DNA of 11,736 bases from Kiritimatiellia bacterium. GTDB lineage: Bacteria; Verrucomicrobiota; Kiritimatiellia; SLAD01. The notes beneath the pieces were generated by a model. The model did not search any database, was not told where the DNA came from, and saw only the letters and a program-made list of their open reading frames with translations. The stretch covers positions 1 to 11,736 of the forward strand of contig SKXR01000259.1 in the NCBI GenBank assembly GCA_007128275.1. Direction: 5' to 3'. Numbering within the stretch: the first letter of the stretch is position 1; each line of letters opens with the position of its first letter. This document shows, piece by piece, positions 8,354 through 11,736 of this stretch. The position numbers were made by a program, and so were the translations under genes.

Positions 8354-8407
8354 TTGCCTCGCCCCCGCCACCGCTTTTATTGTTGCAATATTGCGCAATT
8401 AAGCAAT
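8354..8407 (+). promoter_or_regulatory. Candidate arsR promoter with overlapping ArsR operator palindromes
   Basis: A possible -35 TTGCCT (8354-8359) and -10 TATTGT (8378-8383) are 18 bp apart and end 33 bp before arsR. Overlapping the -10 and the expected start site is a cluster of ATTG/CAAT half-sites: ATTG (8379-8382) with CAAT (8386-8389), the perfect palindrome ATTGCGCAAT (8390-8399), and ATTGC (8390-8394) with GCAAT (8403-8407). Operators in this position are normal for self-regulating ArsR repressors, which leave the DNA when they bind As(III). The rest of 8149-8353 shows only AT-rich divergent-promoter sequence. Confidence 0.5.
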
Positions 8408-8416
8408 AGTGGACGC

Positions 8417-8740
8417 ATGAAGTCGAAAACCAGTGAGCAGGAGTTTGTGGAACGGGCGCGCGTGATGAAGGCCTTGGCGCATCCCGACCGGCTGAAGATC
8501 ATCGATGAATTGAGCCGGAAGGAACGTTGTCTATGCGAACTGGAGCCGCTCTTCACGACGGACAAATCTACATTGTCCCGCCATATCAGCGCGCTGCGCA
8601 ACGCGGGCATCGTCCATGAACGACGCGAAGGCGTGCGCGTCCACCTCACGCTCGCTACCCCCTGCATCCTCGACATCTTCGATTGCACGATGAAGGTCAT
8701 TCGGGCCGACGCCAAGCGAAAACTTGGATGGATGCGATGA
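8417..8740 (+). CDS. arsR: ArsR/SmtB-family metalloregulatory repressor
   Basis: A 107-residue winged-helix repressor. MKALAHPDRLKIIDEL (17-32) is the usual ArsR opening, and TLSRHISALRNAGIVHERREG (52-72) is the recognition helix and wing. The inducer site is likely the ERCLCELE segment with Cys38 and Cys40, equivalent to the ELCVCDL As(III)-binding motif. Two further cysteines, Cys83 and Cys90 in the C-terminal helix, form a second candidate thiolate set. By family it represses its own operon and is released by trivalent arsenic or a related soft metal. The ATG at 8417 gives the normal family length; an upstream open frame to 8246 would add unrelated residues and run through the operator. 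The stop overlaps the permease start as ATGA. Confidence 0.92.
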   Translation: MKSKTSEQEFVERARVMKALAHPDRLKIIDELSRKERCLCELEPLFTTDKSTLSRHISALRNAGIVHERREGVRVHLTLATPCILDIFDCTMKVIRADAKRKLGWMR

Positions 8741-10113
8741 ACCGGGAACTTAAGATTCTGCTGGGGCTGACGGCCGGATTTTTCGCCGCCTATTTTCTGC
8801 CCGTAACCGCGCCGCGCTTTCAAAGCGCCGTGTTGGAATCGCTGTACCTCGTGCAGTGGTATGCTCAAGAACACGTCCTGCTTTGCCTGATTCCCGCCTT
8901 CTTCATCGCCGGAGCCATCGGCGTGTTTGTGAGTCAGGCGTCGGTCATGAAATACTTCGGCGCGAAGGCGAACAAGTTGCTTTCCTATAGCGTGGCCTCC
9001 GTGTCGGGGACCGTCCTCGCCGTGTGTTCCTGCACCGTCCTCCCCCTCTTCGGCGGCATCTACATGCGCGGCGCGGGCATAGGCCCCGCCACGGCCTTTC
9101 TTTATTCCGGTCCGGCCATCAATGTGCTCGCCATCGCCCTTACCGCCCGCATCCTCGGCGCGCCGCTTGGCATCGCGCGCGCCGTGGGCGCAGTCGTTTT
9201 TGCCGTCATCATCGGCGGCCTGATGCACCTGATTTTCCTGAAAAGCGAGCGGGAAAAGGCCGCTCAAACGCAGGACATGTACATCGAAGACGACGAGCAC
9301 CCGGCCCGCCCGCTGTGGCAAACCGCGCTGTACTTCTTCAGCATGGTGGCCGTGCTGGTATTCGCCAACTGGGCCGCGCCCGCGGAACCTTCCGGCCTCT
9401 GGCACGGCATCTATACCGCCAAATGGTGGCTGGTATCCGCGTTTGCCCTGTTGATGAGTTTCACCCTTTGGCGGTTTTTGGAGGTCAAGCTGGCGCACTT
9501 GATCGCCGCGATCATCGCGGTCGGCGCGTTGGCCTTCCTGTTCCCGGCGCAACCCGTCCTCGTCTTTACCGCCGGAGCGGTGGCCTTGACGATTCTCACG
9601 TTCTTTAACACATCGGAGCTGAACGAGTGGCGCGACCAAACGTGGGGCTTTGCGAAACTCATCATGCCCTTGCTGTTCTTCGGTGTGCTGGCCGCCGGAT
9701 TCTTCCTCGGCAGCCCGGGTTCCGATGACGCGGGCATCATTCCAAACCGCTGGATTCAAGCGCTGGTCGGCGACGATCCCGCCGTATTTTGGGGCATCGT
9801 CGGCGGAGAAGCCGTCATGCCGGCCTGGCTGTCCGCCGTATGGCCGGTCTGGACCAATTTCTTCGCCTCGATCACCGGCGCCTTGATGTACTTCGCGACA
9901 TTGACCGAAGTCCCGATCCTGCGCGGCCTGATGGACAGCGGCATGGGCCAAGGCCCCGCCCTTGCCCTGCTCCTCGCCGGACCGGCTCTGTCCCTGCCCA
10001 ATATGCTGGTCATCAACTCGATCCTCGGCCCCAAAAAGACGCTCACGTTCATCGCGTTGGTGGTCGTAATGTCCACGATCTCGGGAATCGTGTTTGGAGC
10101 GCTCATGAGATGA
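8737..10113 (+). CDS. COG0701 (ArsP_1-type, PF03773) permease
   Basis: A 458-residue inner-membrane permease made of two hydrophobic halves joined by a charged cytoplasmic linker (about residues 169-190, KSEREKAAQ through DDEHPARP). The hallmark CSCTVLPLFGGIYMRGAGIG with Cys97 and Cys99 is followed by GPATAFLYSGPAINVLAI; a related GPALALLLAGPALSLPNMLV segment occurs in the second half. The family includes ArsP, which exports trivalent organoarsenicals, and also members linked to Cu/Zn, so the substrate is not certain; location behind arsR favours an arsenical. It is longer than Campylobacter-type ArsP. The start at 8737 overlaps the arsR stop by 4 bp (ATGA); in-frame ATGs at 8728 and 8683 lie inside arsR. 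Confidence 0.85.
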   Translation: MNRELKILLGLTAGFFAAYFLPVTAPRFQSAVLESLYLVQWYAQEHVLLCLIPAFFIAGAIGVFVSQASVMKYFGAKANKLLSYSVASVSGTVLAVCSCTVLPLFGGIYMRGAGIGPATAFLYSGPAINVLAIALTARILGAPLGIARAVGAVVFAVIIGGLMHLIFLKSEREKAAQTQDMYIEDDEHPARPLWQTALYFFSMVAVLVFANWAAPAEPSGLWHGIYTAKWWLVSAFALLMSFTLWRFLEVKLAHLIAAIIAVGALAFLFPAQPVLVFTAGAVALTILTFFNTSELNEWRDQTWGFAKLIMPLLFFGVLAAGFFLGSPGSDDAGIIPNRWIQALVGDDPAVFWGIVGGEAVMPAWLSAVWPVWTNFFASITGALMYFATLTEVPILRGLMDSGMGQGPALALLLAGPALSLPNMLVINSILGPKKTLTFIALVVVMSTISGIVFGALMR

Positions 10114-10116
10114 GGC

Positions 10117-10189
10117 GGAATGATGGAATAGCGGAATAATGGAGGGATGCAGACAATCTGGGATCCAATACACCCCATTCCATCATTCC
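10117..10189. repeat. Long inverted repeat in the permease-thioredoxin gap
   Basis: GGAATGATGGAAT (10117-10129) and its perfect 13-nt reverse complement ATTCCATCATTCC (10177-10189) enclose a 47-nt loop. Both arms are embedded in low-complexity GGAAT/ATTCC-like sequence, and further TTCCAAC/TTCCATTC motifs run to about 10224. It starts 3 bp after the permease stop and lies in a 140-bp gap that breaks an otherwise tightly packed operon. It resembles mobile or expanding intergenic repeats rather than a terminator, because no T tract follows. It could still fold in the mRNA and tune downstream expression. Confidence 0.6.
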
Positions 10190-10253
10190 TTTCATTCAAT
10201 CTTCCAACCTTCCATTCTTCCAACAAAGACCGTGAAAGGAAAATAACCAGACC

Positions 10254-10487
10254 ATGAAAGAGATCAAGATCCTGGGCACCGGTTGCCCCAAATGCAAAAC
10301 CCTCTATGAAAACGCACAGGCCGCGGTGAAAACAGCCGGCGTCGAGGCCCACGTCGAGAAGGTGGAGAAGATCATGGACATCATTGCCTACGGCGCGATG
10401 ACCACCCCGGCGATTGTCGTGGATGGACAAATCAAGAGCGCCGGTAAAACGCTGTCGCCCGAACAAATCGTCCAACTGATCAAATAA
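10254..10487 (+). CDS. Small thioredoxin-like redox protein (CPKC), ArsE-like position
   Basis: A 77-residue cytosolic mini-thioredoxin of the redox-active disulfide protein 2 / MTH895-TM0996 type. The active site GTGCPKC has Cys11 and Cys14 directly after the first beta strand. The cis-proline loop MTTPAIVVDG lies near residues 49-58, followed by the GK-x-LSPEQI ending common to this group. There is no signal peptide. AAAGGA (10235-10240) lies 13 nt before the ATG, slightly far but the only candidate ribosome site. It sits between the permease and the ArsF/ArsG-like pair, as small thiol proteins do in arsEFG-type operons. It may supply reducing equivalents to ArsG or the permease; this is inferred from context. 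Confidence 0.87.
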   Translation: MKEIKILGTGCPKCKTLYENAQAAVKTAGVEAHVEKVEKIMDIIAYGAMTTPAIVVDGQIKSAGKTLSPEQIVQLIK

Positions 10488-10509
10488 TCAACCCGTGGGA
10501 CAACCTCAT

Positions 10510-11007
10510 ATGACGACCATCAAACGTTGGTTCCGCCGAATTCTATTGGGTTTTGTGCTGATCACGGTGGGCTTCTCGTTGGGCCGGCAAACGGCCCCGC
10601 CCCCGGAAGCGATACCGAACGCTCTCCCGCAAAGGAGCGAGATCGAAGTACAAGCGGGCGAAGATCGCCTGATGGTTTATGCAGCCCACGCTACGCAGCG
10701 ATGCTATTCCTGTTCGCTGATCGAGCAGTATGCCAAGGAACTGCTGGACGACGAATTCGGGGACCTGCTGGAAACCGGACGAATAGACGTCCAATCCATC
10801 GATTACTCGAAGAATACACCCTTCGCGCGGCAATATGACATTGCCTCCAGCACGCTGATCCTTGTCCGAATAGAAGCTGGACGGGAACACGCATTCGTGC
10901 GCCTTGACGATGTCTGGACGCATCTAAACAATCGCGACGCATTTATGGACTATGTGCGCAACGCGATCTACGCACAACTGGATCTGCTGGATCGGAGGGC
11001 CCCGTGA
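10510..11007 (+). CDS. arsF: ArsF-family membrane-anchored thiol protein
   Basis: A 165-residue protein with a basic N-terminus (KRWFRR) and one hydrophobic helix (about 11-26). By the positive-inside rule this puts the remaining domain outside the cytoplasmic membrane. The soluble part (about 50-160) is thioredoxin-like, with a C-x-x-C at Cys65/Cys68 (RCYSC) followed by a helix (SLIEQYAKELL), then FARQYDIASSTLILVRI and the closing VWTHLNNRDAFMDYV segment. This matches the family named as ArsF subunits of the arsEFG nitrophenyl-arsenical system. The CYSC active site differs from the CPTC-like form I recall as common. The ATG at 10510 is preferred; an in-frame GTG at 10495 would put five residues before the basic region. 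The stop overlaps the arsG start as GTGA. A direct nitroreductase role is uncertain because no cofactor site is visible. Confidence 0.78.
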   Translation: MTTIKRWFRRILLGFVLITVGFSLGRQTAPPPEAIPNALPQRSEIEVQAGEDRLMVYAAHATQRCYSCSLIEQYAKELLDDEFGDLLETGRIDVQSIDYSKNTPFARQYDIASSTLILVRIEAGREHAFVRLDDVWTHLNNRDAFMDYVRNAIYAQLDLLDRRAP

Positions 11008-11699
11008 CGGCGTGGTGGTTCGCAGCGGGTTCTGCGCTGGGGCTGGGGATTATGACGTCCATCAGTCCCTGCCCCTTGGCCAGCAACATCGCCGCGATCT
11101 CCTACGTCGCGCGCAAGGTGGGGAACACCCGAAAAGTGTTGTTGTCCGGCCTGCTCTACGCCGCAGGCCGCACCCTCGCCTATCTGGCGCTGGGCATGTT
11201 GATCATGGCCGGCCTGATGGCCGGCGGCGAGATTGCACGATTTCTGCAACGGCACCTCAATCAGTTGCTCGGCCCGATTCTTATTCTGGTGGGCATGCTG
11301 TTGTTGGGGCTGTTTCATCCGACCAAATCCGTGCACTTGGCCGGCGAGGGCATTCAGAGGCGCGCGGCACAAGGCGGCGCGCGATGGGCGTTCGTACTCG
11401 GCATCCTTTTTGCGTTGTCCTTCTGCCCGCTCTCCGCCGGGCTCTTCTTCGGCGGCCTGATCCCCTTGGCCGCCCGAAACGAATCCACCTTCCTGTTGCC
11501 CGCCATCTACGGCGTAGGCACGGCCCTGCCCGTCATCGTCTTCGCCTTCCTGATCGCCTTTGCCTCGCAGAAAGTCGGCAAGGCCTTTGATCGGCTGACG
11601 CACATCGAGCACGGGGTCCGCCTCGTCACCGGCATCGTGTTCATCCTCGCCGGCCTCTTTTACAGTCTCGTTTACGTGTACGAGATTTCGCTGGTTTAA
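11004..11699 (+). CDS. arsG: ArsG-family (CcdA/DsbD-like) membrane protein
   Basis: A 231-residue inner-membrane protein with about six transmembrane helices. It has only two cysteines: Cys23 in SISPCPLASN of the first helix and Cys141 in ALSFCPLSAG of a central helix. This is the layout of CcdA/DsbD thiol-electron transporters. Close family members are named ArsG, an efflux permease for aromatic aminobenzyl-arsenicals. Both activities fit: export, or passage of electrons from a cytosolic thioredoxin to an exported thiol protein. The GTG start at 11004 has a strong GGAGG (10994-10998) 5 nt upstream and overlaps the arsF stop by 4 bp, so translation is coupled. The 3' end overlaps the stop of a likely gene on the other strand. 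Confidence 0.83.
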   Translation: MTAWWFAAGSALGLGIMTSISPCPLASNIAAISYVARKVGNTRKVLLSGLLYAAGRTLAYLALGMLIMAGLMAGGEIARFLQRHLNQLLGPILILVGMLLLGLFHPTKSVHLAGEGIQRRAAQGGARWAFVLGILFALSFCPLSAGLFFGGLIPLAARNESTFLLPAIYGVGTALPVIVFAFLIAFASQKVGKAFDRLTHIEHGVRLVTGIVFILAGLFYSLVYVYEISLV

Positions 11700-11736
11700 C
11701 GCACGTCTTCCGGATCAATCCCGCGCAGGCGCTTTA
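11696..11736 (-). CDS. Probable 3' end of a convergent gene (partial)
   Basis: On the minus strand, one frame entering from the window edge reads KRLRGIDPEDVR and stops with TAA at 11698-11696, sharing bases with the arsG stop. The residue mix looks like a normal soluble-protein C-terminus, and tail-to-tail packing would explain the absence of spacer after arsG. Only 12 codons are visible, so neither family nor function can be given, and chance cannot be excluded. Confidence 0.35.
   Translation of the reverse strand, partial: KRLRGIDPEDVR

Noticed and set aside
5884..8409. An 841-codon open frame on the plus strand opposite the autotransporter
   Set aside because: It is antisense to a gene with a signal peptide, recognised domains, a ribosome binding site and a terminator. 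Its translation has no recognisable domain and is rich in His/Arg/Asp as expected from a shadow frame over high-GC repeats.
8377..10173. A 598-codon open frame on the minus strand opposite arsR and the permease
   Set aside because: The translation is low-complexity (G/R/D/H/Q-rich) with no domain, and the plus strand encodes well-known families there.
10117..10189. The inverted repeat after the permease as an intrinsic terminator
   Set aside because: The 47-nt loop and the absence of a T tract on either strand argue against it.

Overview
The window (about 11.7 kb, high GC) looks like the chromosome of a Gram-negative bacterium. It encodes an inverse autotransporter that needs an outer membrane, a lipoprotein with a clean lipobox, and a membrane-anchored periplasmic thiol protein. 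Palindromic and purine-rich intergenic repeats and the large beta-helix surface protein loosely recall the PVC group (Kiritimatiellota/Lentisphaerota-like). This is an impression, not a taxonomic result.

Layout: (1) 1-205 is non-coding, with two small hairpins that look like a dispersed repeat. (2) 206-1998 (+) is a gene pair: a small FAD/NAD(P)H oxidoreductase of the ferredoxin-reductase family, then an ApbE-like lipoprotein whose normally invariant motifs are degraded. (3) 2035-2424 (-) is a DUF2237 (COG3651) protein. (4) 2536-4735 (+) is an arsenate-detoxification pair: a GAPDH of the ArsJ-associated type and the MFS exporter ArsJ, overlapping by 17 bp. (5) 4939-8148 (-) is a cysteine-free 1069-residue inverse autotransporter carrying about twenty 28-residue beta-helix coils, with a strong intrinsic terminator at 4885-4916. 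(6) 8417-11699 (+) is a second arsenic-type operon: ArsR repressor, COG0701/ArsP_1 permease, a small CPKC thioredoxin-like protein, an ArsF-like membrane-anchored thiol protein and an ArsG-like CcdA-type membrane protein. (7) 11696-11736 (-) is probably the last 12 codons of a convergent gene.

Working model: GAPDH plus ArsJ would turn arsenate into 1-arseno-3-phosphoglycerate and export it. The ArsR operon would respond to a trivalent arsenical and provide a permease plus a three-protein thiol module resembling ArsE-ArsF-ArsG. The cysteine layout (cytosolic CXXC, two cysteines in the membrane protein, exported CXXC) suggests a disulfide relay across the membrane. No arsenate reductase (ArsC), ArsB/Acr3 arsenite pump or ArsM methylase is present in the window. 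The most unusual items are the large autotransporter lying between the two arsenic modules, the degenerate ApbE-like lipoprotein, and the putative thiol relay.
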